The notes under the pieces were generated by a model, which had not been told where the DNA came from, ran no database searches, and worked only from the letters and a program-made list of their open reading frames with translations. A program made the position numbers and the translations under genes. From assembly GCA_049291875.1 (NCBI GenBank), contig JBATQE010000011.1:1-64000 (forward strand): DNA of 64,000 nucleotides, written 5' to 3'. Position 1 is the stretch's first letter. The number at the start of each line of letters is the position of its first letter. Below are positions 50,889-60,310 of the stretch, one piece after another. The DNA is from CTSOIL-112 sp049291875 (lineage in GTDB: Bacteria; Pseudomonadota; Gammaproteobacteria; Burkholderiales; Burkholderiaceae).

Positions 50889-52307
50889 ATGCCCACACAT
50901 TTTTACGATGAAATGTATGCGGACACTGCCAAAACCAGTGTCCGTGCGCACTACGTCGCACTGAACGACTGGATGAGCCGGCAGACCGCCGAGCTGATTT
51001 CTGATAAACGCCAGCAGGCCGATTTAATGTTTCGCAAAGTCGGTATTACCTTCGCGGTCTATGGCGAAGGTGCGGACACCGAGCGCCTGATTCCGTTTGA
51101 CCTGATTCCGCGCGTGTTTCCGCAGTCCGAATGGAGTGCGCTGGAAAAAGGTTTGCGCCAGCGGGTGCAGGCGTTGAATATGTTCTTGCACGACGTGTAT
51201 CACGAGCAAAACATCATCAAAGCGGGATTGATTCCCGCCGAACGGATTTTTAACAACAGCCAATACCGCCCCGAAATGCAGGGAGTCAATGTCGCGCGCG
51301 GCATCTACTCGCACATCAGCGGCATTGACATCGTGCGCGCGGGCGAAGGCGAGTTTTATGTGCTGGAGGACAATCTGCGCGTGCCCTCGGGCGTCTCGTA
51401 TATGCTCGAAGACCGCAAAATGATGATGCGGCTGTTCCCCGAGTTATTCTCCAAATACCGCGTCGCGCCGGTGGCGCACTACCCCGATCTGTTGCTCGAA
51501 ACCCTGCGCAGCGTTGCACCCGCAGGCATTGACAACCCGACCATCGTGGTCATGACGCCGGGCGCCTACAACAGCGCGTATTTTGAGCACGCCTTCCTTG
51601 CGCAGCAAATGGGCGTGGAGCTGGTCGAAGGACAGGATTTATTCGTCGATGATCTGCATGTGTACATGCGCACAACCAACGGTCCGAAACGCGTCGATGT
51701 GATTTACCGTCGGATTGACGACGATTTTCTCGATCCGCTGGCGTTTCGCCCGGATTCCGCGCTCGGCGTGCCGGGTTTGCTCAATTGCTACCGCGCCGGT
51801 CACGTCACACTGACCAACGCGATTGGCACGGGCGTGGCGGACGACAAATCGATTTACCCGTTCGTACCGGACATGATTCGTTTTTACCTGTCCGAAGAAC
51901 CGATTTTGAACAACGTCCCGACCTACCAATGCCGCAAGCCGGACGAGCTTGAATACACCTTGGCGAATTTGGACAAACTGGTGGTGAAAGAAACCCACGG
52001 CGCGGGCGGCTACGGCATGCTCGTCGGCCCGGCAGCGAGCAAAGCCGAAATCGAAGAATTCCGCCGCGTGCTGATCGCCAAACCGGAGCAATACATTTCG
52101 CAGCCCACCCTCGCGCTGTCCACCTGTCCGACCTTTGTCGATGCGGGCATCGCGCCGCGTCACATTGACCTGCGCCCGTTCGTATTGTCCGGCAAAGAGG
52201 TGCAGCTCGTACCGGGCGGTCTGACCCGCGTCGCACTCAAGGAAGGCTCACTGGTCGTGAACAGCTCACAAGGCGGCGGCACCAAAGACACTTGGGTTTT
52301 AGAATAA
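50889..52307 (+). CDS. Circularly permuted ATP-grasp protein (type 2)
   Basis: A 472-residue member of the circularly permuted ATP-grasp family that pairs with alpha-E proteins. Conserved stretches include RAHYVALNDWMSRQTAELI, FHQE-like YHEQNIIKAGLIPAERIF, FYVLEDNLRVPSGVSYMLEDRKMM (acidic metal-binding loop), DVIYRRIDDDFLDPLAFRPDS, and KETHGAGGYGMLVGP, the glycine-rich nucleotide loop, which here comes late because of the permutation. Family members are predicted to join carboxyl and amino groups in making a peptide-like product. It starts the three-gene operon with the alpha-E and transglutaminase genes. Confidence 0.9.
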   Translation: MPTHFYDEMYADTAKTSVRAHYVALNDWMSRQTAELISDKRQQADLMFRKVGITFAVYGEGADTERLIPFDLIPRVFPQSEWSALEKGLRQRVQALNMFLHDVYHEQNIIKAGLIPAERIFNNSQYRPEMQGVNVARGIYSHISGIDIVRAGEGEFYVLEDNLRVPSGVSYMLEDRKMMMRLFPELFSKYRVAPVAHYPDLLLETLRSVAPAGIDNPTIVVMTPGAYNSAYFEHAFLAQQMGVELVEGQDLFVDDLHVYMRTTNGPKRVDVIYRRIDDDFLDPLAFRPDSALGVPGLLNCYRAGHVTLTNAIGTGVADDKSIYPFVPDMIRFYLSEEPILNNVPTYQCRKPDELEYTLANLDKLVVKETHGAGGYGMLVGPAASKAEIEEFRRVLIAKPEQYISQPTLALSTCPTFVDAGIAPRHIDLRPFVLSGKEVQLVPGGLTRVALKEGSLVVNSSQGGGTKDTWVLE

Positions 52308-52330
52308 AAATTTTTGATTGAGAGACAGCC

Positions 52331-53326
52331 ATGCTACTTTCACGCACCGCCGATCACCTATACTGGCACGCACGCTACATCGAGCGCGCCGAAAACACCG
52401 CGCGCATGCTCGGTGTGAACTACGACACCCTACTGATGCCGCATGAGCCGCAAAATGAAATCAATCTGTGGCGCGCTACGCTCGGCCTATCCGAACTCGA
52501 ACCGCAATTTCTCGAACTCTACGGTGAAATCAGCACCGAAAACGTGTTGCGCTTCATGGTAACCGATCAACGCAACCTGTCCTCCATCGTCTCCTGCCTC
52601 TGGTCGGCGCGTGAAAACGCCCGCGCCGTGCGCGACAGCCTGACTTCGGAAATGTGGGAAACGGTCAACGATATGTGGCTCGAATCCTGCCAATGGATCA
52701 AATCCGACCGCGCGATCACCCAAGTACGCGAATATCTGGACTGGATCAAACTGCGCTCGCACCTGATTCTCGGCGTGGCGCTCGGAACGATGCTCAAGGA
52801 CGAAACCTTCAACTTCCTGCGCATGGGCACCTTCATCGAACGCGCGGACAACACCGCACGGCTGCTGGATTTAAAATTCTTTGAATCATCCGAGATTCAA
52901 CACAAAACGCAAGACGTCACCAGCGAATACGACGACACCAAAGATTTTTACCACTGGGCCGCATTGCTGCGCTCCGTTTCCGGCTTTGAAGTCTACCGCC
53001 AGACCTACCACGACGTCATCACGCCCGCGCGCGTGGCCGAATTGCTCATTTTCCGCAAAGAAATGCCGCGCTCGCTCGCCGCCTGCTTAACTGATTTGAA
53101 CAAAAATATCGCGCATGTGCGCAACGCGTATTCACAAAAAACCGAACGATTAGCGGGTAAAATGCTGGCAGACCTGCAATACGGTCAAATTGAAGAGGTT
53201 TTGCACGACGGCATCCACGAATATTTAACCGAATTTTTGGAAAAAACCTACGCTCTGGGACACCAGATCAGCCAAGACTTCTTGGTACCGCTGAATCCGG
53301 CGCACAGCAAAAGCGCGTCCCAGTGA
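52331..53326 (+). CDS. Alpha-E domain protein (DUF403)
   Basis: A 331-residue, almost all-helical protein. LLSRTADHLYWHARYIERAENTARML is the diagnostic start of the alpha-E domain, repeated in weaker form at NFLRMGTFIERADNTARLLD, which suggests an internally duplicated helical repeat. ARENARAVRDSLTSEMWETVN is also conserved. No catalytic function is known; it probably works with the ATP-grasp protein encoded 23 bp upstream. Its stop overlaps the GTG of the next gene. Confidence 0.92.
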   Translation: MLLSRTADHLYWHARYIERAENTARMLGVNYDTLLMPHEPQNEINLWRATLGLSELEPQFLELYGEISTENVLRFMVTDQRNLSSIVSCLWSARENARAVRDSLTSEMWETVNDMWLESCQWIKSDRAITQVREYLDWIKLRSHLILGVALGTMLKDETFNFLRMGTFIERADNTARLLDLKFFESSEIQHKTQDVTSEYDDTKDFYHWAALLRSVSGFEVYRQTYHDVITPARVAELLIFRKEMPRSLAACLTDLNKNIAHVRNAYSQKTERLAGKMLADLQYGQIEEVLHDGIHEYLTEFLEKTYALGHQISQDFLVPLNPAHSKSASQ

Positions 53327-54189
53327 ACACACCCGCAACGAATGAACGTATGCGTTTTGAAATTACACACAACACCGACTACCACTACGAAGACCCCGTT
53401 TCGTACCTGATCCAGCTGCTGCGCCTGACGCCGCGCAGTGACGCCGGTCAAACCGTGATCAACTGGCACATTGGCGCGCCCACGCGCCTACACGCCCAGA
53501 TCGATGCGTTTGGCAACCACACGCACCTGCTGACCCTGAACCAAGCCACGAAACAATTGCTGATCGAAGTGCGCGGCACCGTTGAGGTTAACGAAGACGC
53601 CTCATCCAACCGCCGACCGGCCAAAAACAGCCGCATCTCGCCGCTGATTTTTACCCAAGCCACGCGCTACACCACCGCAGATGCCGAATTGAATGCCTTT
53701 GCACAAGCATTCGCACAGCCGAACGGTATGCTGTCCGAAGACAACGCCCTGCGCCTGATGCAAGCCGTACATGAGCGCATCCAATACGTGAGCGGTGCAA
53801 CCACCGTGCAAACCACCGCGCCGCAAGCATTCGCCCAAGCGCAAGGCGTATGCCAAGACCAAGCGCACGTTTTCCTCGCCGCAGCACGCGCCATCGGCAT
53901 CCCCGCGCGCTACGTCAGCGGCTACCTCAATACCGGCGACATCGGCCACCTTGCCAGCCACGCTTGGGTGGACGTCTACACCGACCGCCACGAATGGCTC
54001 AGTCTGGACATCACCCATAACTGCGTCACCGACGGGCGACACTGCCGCCTCGCCATTGGCCGTGACTACGACAGCGCCGCACCGGTGCGCGGCTCACGCA
54101 TGGGCGGTGGATTTGAAGCGCTCAATGCCTACGTTCACGTTTCGGCACAAGGCGACGATCCGCACATCATGTGGATGCAACAGCAGTGA
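53323..54189 (+). CDS. Transglutaminase-like cysteine peptidase family protein
   Basis: A 288-residue protein with the N-terminal beta region typical of bacterial transglutaminase-like proteins (MRFEITHNTDYHYEDPVSYLIQLLRLTPR) and the papain-like core. The triad is Cys177 (AQGVCQDQAHVFLAAARAIGIPARYVSGYL), His213 (SHAWVDVY) and Asp229 (LSLDITHN). The GTG at 53323 overlaps the alpha-E stop; an ATG ten codons later is a possible start. In this operon such proteins are proposed to cleave or transfer the peptide bond made by the ATP-grasp partner. Confidence 0.9.
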   Translation: MNTPATNERMRFEITHNTDYHYEDPVSYLIQLLRLTPRSDAGQTVINWHIGAPTRLHAQIDAFGNHTHLLTLNQATKQLLIEVRGTVEVNEDASSNRRPAKNSRISPLIFTQATRYTTADAELNAFAQAFAQPNGMLSEDNALRLMQAVHERIQYVSGATTVQTTAPQAFAQAQGVCQDQAHVFLAAARAIGIPARYVSGYLNTGDIGHLASHAWVDVYTDRHEWLSLDITHNCVTDGRHCRLAIGRDYDSAAPVRGSRMGGGFEALNAYVHVSAQGDDPHIMWMQQQ

Positions 54190-54299
54190 TTCACGCTCAG
54201 TGAACCAGCAGAAACCGCCCACGTCCATCATTTCGCCCGTAATGTACGTTATGATTGGTGCTTATTGAAATCAATCGAAATCAATCCCATCACGTTACA

Positions 54300-54391
54300 A
54301 TTCTAAAAAATAAAATAACAAGGCAGCGCGCCGCAGATAGTACAAGTCGTACAGCAAGGCGAGCCAACACCGTTAGCTTATTTTTTAGAAT
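54300..54391. repeat. 92-bp miniature element with 14-bp terminal inverted repeats
   Basis: ATTCTAAAAAATAA (54300-54313) and TTATTTTTTAGAAT (54378-54391) are perfect complements. The interior, AACAAGGC...GCCGCAGATAGTACAAGTCGTACAGCAAGGCGAGCCAAC, recalls the Correia-type repeat sequences of Neisseria. The element at 22062 shares parts of this interior. No coding potential. Confidence 0.75.
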
Positions 54392-54419
54392 GGGTATTAG
54401 ATCACAAAGGAACTTCATC

Positions 54420-54803
54420 ATGCGACTACTCCACACCATGCTGCGCGTTGGCAATCTCGAACGCTCCTTGGCGTTTTACCAAGATGTATTGGACATGCAA
54501 CTGCTGCGCCAACAGGATTATCCCGAAGGGCGCTTTACCCTCGCCTTCATTGGCTACGGTGACGAGGCCAACCACACCGTGATTGAGTTGACCCACAACT
54601 GGGACACCGAGCAGTATGAGCTGGGCAACGCCTACGGCCACATCGCCATCGAGGTGGACAATGCGGCAGCAGCCTGCGATGCGGTGCGCGCACGCGGCGG
54701 CAAGGTCACCCGCGAAGCAGGGCCGATGAAACACGGTACGACCGTGATTGCTTTTGTCGAGGATCCAGACGGCTACAAAATCGAATTCATTGAGAAAAAA
54801 TAA
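54420..54803 (+). CDS. gloA: Lactoylglutathione lyase (glyoxalase I)
   Basis: GloA isomerises the hemithioacetal of methylglyoxal and glutathione to S-lactoylglutathione. The 127-residue protein begins LLHTMLRVGNLERSLAFYQDVLDMQLLRQQDYPEGRFTLAF, with metal ligands His5, Glu56 (VIELTHNWD), His74 (YGHIAIEVD) and Glu122 (DGYKIEFIE), the Ni-type arrangement. AAGGA precedes the ATG. It lies between the transglutaminase and Anbu genes but has its own metabolic partner, gloB at 32066, so its position is probably incidental. Confidence 0.95.
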   Translation: MRLLHTMLRVGNLERSLAFYQDVLDMQLLRQQDYPEGRFTLAFIGYGDEANHTVIELTHNWDTEQYELGNAYGHIAIEVDNAAAACDAVRARGGKVTREAGPMKHGTTVIAFVEDPDGYKIEFIEKK

Positions 54804-54958
54804 TCGGCTGTGTTCAGCCGCTGATGATTCGCTGATGGTTCGTTGCGTGTTTATTGAGCCGTTCACTGACCACTCGCACCAGACGTCACAAATTCGCCCA
54901 TTTCTCCACAATTGGCTTATAATTTCGCATCCTTTAAACTCCTTATGACAAGGTTGCT

Positions 54959-55855
54959 ATGACTTACTGCGTCGGCATCAAACTCAATCAGGGCTTGGTT
55001 TTTCTCTCAGACACGCGCACCAATGCCGGCGTCGATTTAATCAATCGTTTTCGAAAAATGACGGTATTCGAGGTACCGGGCGAGCGCACCATCGTGTTGA
55101 TGACGGCGGGTAATTTATCCATCAGCCAGTCGGTTGTGCAGCTATTGCAATCGCAGACGGGCAACGAGGCGAACAGTTCGCTGTGGAATGCGACCAATAT
55201 GTTTGAAGCGGCGCGCTTGGTCGGTCAGGCCACGCGCGAAGTACATGCGCACGATGCGAAGGCATTGGGACAATTTAACGTCGATTTTAACGTGAGCTTC
55301 ATCATCGGCGGGCAGATTCATGGCGAGGAAATGCGCCTGTTCCAAGTCTACGCCGCCGGCAATTTCATCGAGGCGACGCAGGAAAATCCGTTTTTCCAAA
55401 TTGGTGAGGCCAAATACGGCAAACCGATTTTGGATCGCGTGATCACGCCGGAAACCTCCTTGGACGATGCGGCCAAATGTGCTTTGGTATCGATGGATTC
55501 GACGCTGCAAAGTAATATCTCGGTCGGTTTACCGCTGGATTTGCTGGTGTATGAGCAAAACGCCTTGCGCGTGACCAAATTCAGCCGCATCACCCACGAA
55601 AACCCGTATTTCCAAATGATTCACCGCGAATGGGGCAAACGTCTACTCAGTGTTTTTGAAGATATGGCGCCGCCGATTTGGAATGCACACCCTGAATTGA
55701 GCGTGAGCGACGAGACCGACAAACTGGTACGCCCGATCATCGCTCAACGCCGTGTGAATGCGGCTCCATCCACCGCACAACCGAACGCAACAGTCAGCAC
55801 GGGACAGGAAGCACAGACACCCAGCCCTATACAGACGATGGCGGAACACTACTGA
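54959..55855 (+). CDS. Anbu, proteasome-like N-terminal-nucleophile hydrolase
   Basis: Anbu (ancestral beta subunit) is a bacterial relative of HslV and the proteasome beta subunits. The 298-residue protein begins MTYCVGIKLNQGLVFLSDTRTN: after Met removal Thr2 would be the nucleophile, and Asp18 and Lys33 stand at the positions of the proteasome active site. The family hallmarks NVSFIIGGQI and LFQVYAAGNFI and the DSTLQSNISVGLPLDLLVYE stretch follow. Anbu genes commonly travel with the ATP-grasp, alpha-E and transglutaminase genes, as here; the substrates are unknown. AAGG precedes the ATG. Confidence 0.93.
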   Translation: MTYCVGIKLNQGLVFLSDTRTNAGVDLINRFRKMTVFEVPGERTIVLMTAGNLSISQSVVQLLQSQTGNEANSSLWNATNMFEAARLVGQATREVHAHDAKALGQFNVDFNVSFIIGGQIHGEEMRLFQVYAAGNFIEATQENPFFQIGEAKYGKPILDRVITPETSLDDAAKCALVSMDSTLQSNISVGLPLDLLVYEQNALRVTKFSRITHENPYFQMIHREWGKRLLSVFEDMAPPIWNAHPELSVSDETDKLVRPIIAQRRVNAAPSTAQPNATVSTGQEAQTPSPIQTMAEHY

Positions 55856-55918
55856 GCATCGCGGCCAAATGCTTCCATTGCCACCCACAAACATTGATTC
55901 ATACTCCAAAAGCGACCC

Positions 55919-56890
55919 ATGTCCGACACCATTCATACCAATACGCCTGAAGTGATCACCATCGTTACCCGCGAGTCGCGCTTGGCTCTGTGGCAAGCGC
56001 ACCACATCCGCGACCGCCTGAGTGCGCTTTATCCCAATATGACGGTGAAAATTCTCGGTACGACCACGCGCGGCGACCAGATTCTCGATCAGAGCCTGTC
56101 CAAAATCGGCGGAAAAGGCCTGTTTGTCAAGGAACTCGAAGTCGCGTTGCACAACGGTTCAGCGGATATCGCGGTGCATTCGCTCAAAGACGTGCCGATG
56201 AATCTGCCCGACGGTTTTGCACTCGCCTGCGTGACCGCGCGCGAGAATGCGCAAGATGCGTTCATCTCCAACCAATACGCCTCGCTAGAAGATTTACCCG
56301 CAGGCGCTGTCGTCGGCACTTCCAGCCTGCGCCGCTCAGCGCAATTACAAGCGCGCTTCCCACATTTGAAAATCGCCGCACTGCGTGGCAATCTCGACAC
56401 CCGTTTTCGCAAACTGGACGAGGGGCAATTCGACGCCATCATCCTCGCCGCCGCCGGTGTGATTCGCTTGGGGCTGAAAGAACGCGTGCGCTCGTTCATC
56501 CCGCTGGAGCACGCGCTGCCCGCTGCCGGACAAGGTGCGCTCGGCATTGAAATTGCCGCGCACCGCAGCGATCTATTGGCGGTGTTGCAACCGTTGATGT
56601 GCGCGGAGACCTTCACCTGCACCGCTGCCGAACGCGCCGTATCGCGCGCATTGGGCGGCTCGTGTCAAACACCGCTGGCCGCACACGCCATCGTGGACAA
56701 TGGCGAGCTATGGCTGCGTGCCAGCATCGCCCTGCCGGATGGCTCGCGCGTCCTGCACGCGCAAGCGCGCGGTGCGCTCAACGATGCGGAGCCAATCGGT
56801 AACGCCGTCGTCGCAGATCTGAACCGCCAAGGCGCGCAGGACATCCTCGCCGCATTGGCCCACTGGGTCGCGCCCGAGCCGACGGTTTAA
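55919..56890 (+). CDS. hemC: Porphobilinogen deaminase (hydroxymethylbilane synthase)
   Basis: HemC polymerises four porphobilinogens into hydroxymethylbilane. The 323-residue protein has TRESRLALWQA (about 17-27), SKIGGKGLFVKELE, HSLKDVP with catalytic Asp91, GTSSLRRSAQL, RGNLDTR and Cys249 in ALGGSCQTPLAAHA, the cofactor attachment site. It leads hemC-hemD-hemX-hemY. No strong ribosome site is visible. Confidence 0.97.
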   Translation: MSDTIHTNTPEVITIVTRESRLALWQAHHIRDRLSALYPNMTVKILGTTTRGDQILDQSLSKIGGKGLFVKELEVALHNGSADIAVHSLKDVPMNLPDGFALACVTARENAQDAFISNQYASLEDLPAGAVVGTSSLRRSAQLQARFPHLKIAALRGNLDTRFRKLDEGQFDAIILAAAGVIRLGLKERVRSFIPLEHALPAAGQGALGIEIAAHRSDLLAVLQPLMCAETFTCTAAERAVSRALGGSCQTPLAAHAIVDNGELWLRASIALPDGSRVLHAQARGALNDAEPIGNAVVADLNRQGAQDILAALAHWVAPEPTV

Positions 56891-56917
56891 TCGCTTACCT
56901 CAAACGGCCTCACGCCC

Positions 56918-57691
56918 ATGCGCACCATTGTCCTCACCCGCCCATTGCCCCGTGCCGATACATTACACACCCAATTAATGCAGATGGGTTTGCATGTGTA
57001 CCACCTACCGACACTGAGTTTGAGCGCGTTTCAGGATGATGGCGCAGAAGCGCGCATCCGCAAGCATTGGCCCAATTACACCGTCACCATGTTCGTTAGC
57101 CAACACGCCGCTGCGTTCGCTCATCAGCACATGACGCGTTTGGGCTTAACTTGGCCAGCCGACATCCGCTTCGCCACCGTTGGGCAAGGCACGGTGGATG
57201 CCTTGCGCCAACTCTGGCCTGCGCACCAGCTTTTCATCCAGCCGGCGTCCGCCGACACACAGGACAGCGAGGGACTGTGGCGCGCCATTGGCGCGCATCC
57301 CGAGCTGCAAAGCCCTCAAAATCTGCTCCTCATTCGCGCCGAGCAGGGGCGCGATCTGTTGCTACAACTCACGCAACAAGCCCACTGGCACAGCGATATT
57401 TGGCCATGTTATCGCCGAGCGCCACGCCATTGGAATGACGACGAATTGGCGCAATTTGCCCATGCCTGCGCACAAAAAGCCATGCTGGTCATCACCAGCA
57501 TCGAAGGCCTCAGCGCACTCATCGAACAACTCAGCCCCGAACTGCACCACACCGCGCAGCAACAGCGTGTGGTCGCCATTCACCCGCGCATTGCGCAATT
57601 TGCCCAAGCGTCAGGCTTTAGCGACGTGCATGTGTGCCTACCGAGCCAATTGGCCGAGCAGTTGCCGCAACTGGCGCACATTGATCGGTAA
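56918..57691 (+). CDS. hemD: Uroporphyrinogen-III synthase
   Basis: HemD closes the ring of hydroxymethylbilane with inversion of ring D. The 257-residue protein is divergent, as is usual for the family; recognisable parts are VLTRPLPRADTLHTQLMQMG at the N terminus, IRFATVGQGTVDALR and LLLIRAEQGRDLLLQLTQQAHWH in the middle. It is called mainly by its position after hemC and this pattern. Confidence 0.9.
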   Translation: MRTIVLTRPLPRADTLHTQLMQMGLHVYHLPTLSLSAFQDDGAEARIRKHWPNYTVTMFVSQHAAAFAHQHMTRLGLTWPADIRFATVGQGTVDALRQLWPAHQLFIQPASADTQDSEGLWRAIGAHPELQSPQNLLLIRAEQGRDLLLQLTQQAHWHSDIWPCYRRAPRHWNDDELAQFAHACAQKAMLVITSIEGLSALIEQLSPELHHTAQQQRVVAIHPRIAQFAQASGFSDVHVCLPSQLAEQLPQLAHIDR

Positions 57692-57793
57692 ATCCAGCGC
57701 GCCCCCCCTACCCCACATCAACACCCCACGCAAAAACCCACAGGGTGCGCACATTGTTTTACAATACAGGCAAAACCCATTTAAGGAGTCGCC

Positions 57794-59080
57794 ATGAGCA
57801 ATACCCCCGAAAACCAGTTGAACACCTCGGCCACAGACAGCACCACCGCCAAAAAATCCGGCGGCTTGGGGTTCAAATTGGCACTGACCTTATTGGTTCT
57901 ACTCGCCGGAACCGGCGCAGCAGGCTATTTGGCTTACGAGCGCGGCATGGCCAATCCGTATTTGCCGGAAGTTTTACAAAAGAAAACGCCGGAAACAGTC
58001 ACTCTGACGCCAGTATCACCGACAGCACCTGCAACACCCGGCACGAGCAATGAATCCGCGTCAGCCACAGCACCAAGCGGCGCCGTAACCGGCAATGAAC
58101 AGCCAGCCAATGCGGCCGGCTCATCCGCAGCAATGACACCACCGCCAGCCGATGGCAATGCAACACCACCTACGGCCAATCCAAACGCCGCAGATCATGC
58201 CGCCACAGTAGCACCGAATGCAGCACCGAACACAGCCACTGCGCCAGCCGCGCCTGCACCAGCCGCACCTGCCGCAGCCAAACCGCTCATCAGCAATGCG
58301 GTCACCAGCGCACTGTTGACCACCATGGATGCGCAAAATCAATGGCAAGCCCTGCAATACGACTTTCACCAAAATTGGGATACCGCCAACGCCTTGCAAC
58401 AAATCCAAATGCTGAAAAACCAATTGCAAGCAGCGAACAACAGCGCGCTCCTGCCCTCAATCAGCGCCCTGACCCAAGTGGAAGGCCAGATTCAAGCATG
58501 GAACAGCCTCAACCCAAAAGCCAACTTGGCCGCATTGCAACAAAGCATGAGCGACATCGGCCAGCTGCACATCCGCACCACGCAAGAGCAGCAAAAAGCC
58601 GAAGAACAAGCCGCACCGAGTGGCTGGTGGAACCGTTTCATCGCCACGCTCAAACAGGTTTTTGAAGTCAAACGCGTGAATACCAACGAAGTGCAAGCCT
58701 TGGACAACGCCACCGCCGCGATTGTCAAACAAGGCATCAACGCCAACCTCACCACCGCCCTGTGGTCCGCGCGCAGTGGCCAATGGAGCGTGGCGCAAGA
58801 GCAAATCCGCATGGCGAGCAGCACCATTGCGCAATACGGACAAGGCTACAACCTCGACGCACTCAAACCGCTGATCGACAATACCGGCGCATGGCCGAGT
58901 TCACCTGATTTCACCGTCGTACAACAGGCGCTCACCCAAGCACGCGCACAATTGACCGCACAAATGCAAAGCGAATCCGGCGTGAGCGTCACACCTGTCC
59001 AACCAACACAAGCCACACCACCCGCTGCACCAACGAGCCAACCCAACTCAGCAGGGTCAAATAAAGGAGTGTCACTATGA
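57794..59080 (+). CDS. hemX: HemX-like membrane protein
   Basis: Usually annotated uroporphyrinogen-III C-methyltransferase-like, but this protein has no SAM-binding domain. Of 428 residues, a short N-terminal region precedes one membrane anchor (about 27-48), then an Ala/Pro/Thr/Asn-rich linker to about 165, and a helical domain (DAQNQWQALQYDFHQNWDTANALQQIQML) with coiled-coil tendency. The role is unproven; it occurs with hemY in the heme operon, and may scaffold it. Its stop overlaps the hemY start by four bases. Confidence 0.85.
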   Translation: MSNTPENQLNTSATDSTTAKKSGGLGFKLALTLLVLLAGTGAAGYLAYERGMANPYLPEVLQKKTPETVTLTPVSPTAPATPGTSNESASATAPSGAVTGNEQPANAAGSSAAMTPPPADGNATPPTANPNAADHAATVAPNAAPNTATAPAAPAPAAPAAAKPLISNAVTSALLTTMDAQNQWQALQYDFHQNWDTANALQQIQMLKNQLQAANNSALLPSISALTQVEGQIQAWNSLNPKANLAALQQSMSDIGQLHIRTTQEQQKAEEQAAPSGWWNRFIATLKQVFEVKRVNTNEVQALDNATAAIVKQGINANLTTALWSARSGQWSVAQEQIRMASSTIAQYGQGYNLDALKPLIDNTGAWPSSPDFTVVQQALTQARAQLTAQMQSESGVSVTPVQPTQATPPAAPTSQPNSAGSNKGVSL

Positions 59081-60273
59081 CGCGTAAAATCATTTGGACG
59101 CTGCTGTTGATCGCGATTGCCGGTGCACTGGCCTACGGCATGAACCACTACCCCGGCAGCGTCAGTTTTGAATGGTTCTCATGGCGCATCAGCATGTCGG
59201 TGTACGTGTTTATTCTGCTCGGCTTGATCGCGTTTACCCTGCTGTTCTGGCTCTGGCGCCTGTATCGCGGCATGGTCGCATTGCCCAGCCGATTCAGCGG
59301 CTGGCGTGAACAAAAACGTGAGCAGCGCGCCTTGGCTGCATTACAAACCGCAACCATCGCCCTGCAAGAAGGCCGCTGGGCTCATGCCGAAAAAGCCGCG
59401 AAAATCGCCGCACGCCGCCCTGAAGCGGTCGGCTTGGCCTCCTTGCTCGGCGCAGCCAGCGCACATGCGCGCGCCGATCAAAGCAGCGCGAGCGAATGGC
59501 TCAATCGCTTGGACGAATTTCCCGAGTTTGCCGACGCCAAATTTTTGCAACAGGCGCAAATGGCTTTGGACAATCAAGACAGCATGCAGGCATTGACGCT
59601 GCTCGACAAAGTATCGCCGAATCTGCGCAAACACAGCCTGCGCTACAAAGAACTGCTGCTCCAAGCGCAAGCTCAGTCGAACAACTGGCACGAAGTCAAA
59701 CAACTGGCCTCGGAACGCAAAACCGTGATTTCCGCCGAGCAGAAAAACGAATGGATGAAACGTGCGATAGCCGGTTTGTCCGCCGACGACAGCCTGTCAC
59801 TCGATTATCTGCGCAAACTGTACAAAGACATGCCTGACGAAGTACGCGACGACGACTCGGCCATGCAAACCTACATCCAAGCGCTGCTCCAGCGCCACGC
59901 CTACGGCGACGCGCGCATGGTCATTCAAGAAGCCATGCGCCACCGTTGGCGCCCCGCGCTTTTGCCCGACTACGTACACGCAGCGCAGACCGACTCGATC
60001 ACCGATCAGCTAAAAATGTGCGATGCGTGGCAAAAACTCGGCTACGCCGATGACGCGTTGTACACCACCGCCGGTCAACTGTGCATTCGGGCGCAAATGT
60101 GGGGACAGGCGAAGAAAAATTTTGACGACGCCATCCGTCTGAATCCATCCATCGTGAATTACTCAGGACTGGCGCAGGCATTAAACGGCATGGGCGATAC
60201 GGCGGGCGCGCAAGCGGCAGAACATCAAACCAGCCGGCTCAACCAAGTCAATGTATTGCACCACGACGATTAA
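59077..60273 (+). CDS. hemY: HemY, membrane-anchored TPR protein
   Basis: A 398-residue protein with two N-terminal membrane helices (IIWTLLLIAIAGALAYGMN and VYVFILLGLIAFTLLFWLWR) and a cytoplasmic tetratricopeptide-like region (ALLQRHAYGDARMVIQEAM and similar helix pairs). It is the proteobacterial HemY of the hemCDXY cluster, not the Gram-positive oxidase of the same name. The function in heme synthesis is still debated. ATGA overlap with hemX indicates coupled translation. Confidence 0.9.
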   Translation: MTRKIIWTLLLIAIAGALAYGMNHYPGSVSFEWFSWRISMSVYVFILLGLIAFTLLFWLWRLYRGMVALPSRFSGWREQKREQRALAALQTATIALQEGRWAHAEKAAKIAARRPEAVGLASLLGAASAHARADQSSASEWLNRLDEFPEFADAKFLQQAQMALDNQDSMQALTLLDKVSPNLRKHSLRYKELLLQAQAQSNNWHEVKQLASERKTVISAEQKNEWMKRAIAGLSADDSLSLDYLRKLYKDMPDEVRDDDSAMQTYIQALLQRHAYGDARMVIQEAMRHRWRPALLPDYVHAAQTDSITDQLKMCDAWQKLGYADDALYTTAGQLCIRAQMWGQAKKNFDDAIRLNPSIVNYSGLAQALNGMGDTAGAQAAEHQTSRLNQVNVLHHDD

Positions 60274-60310
60274 ACGTTAAAATTCAGCGTTAAAAATAGA
60301 GGAGCGCACG

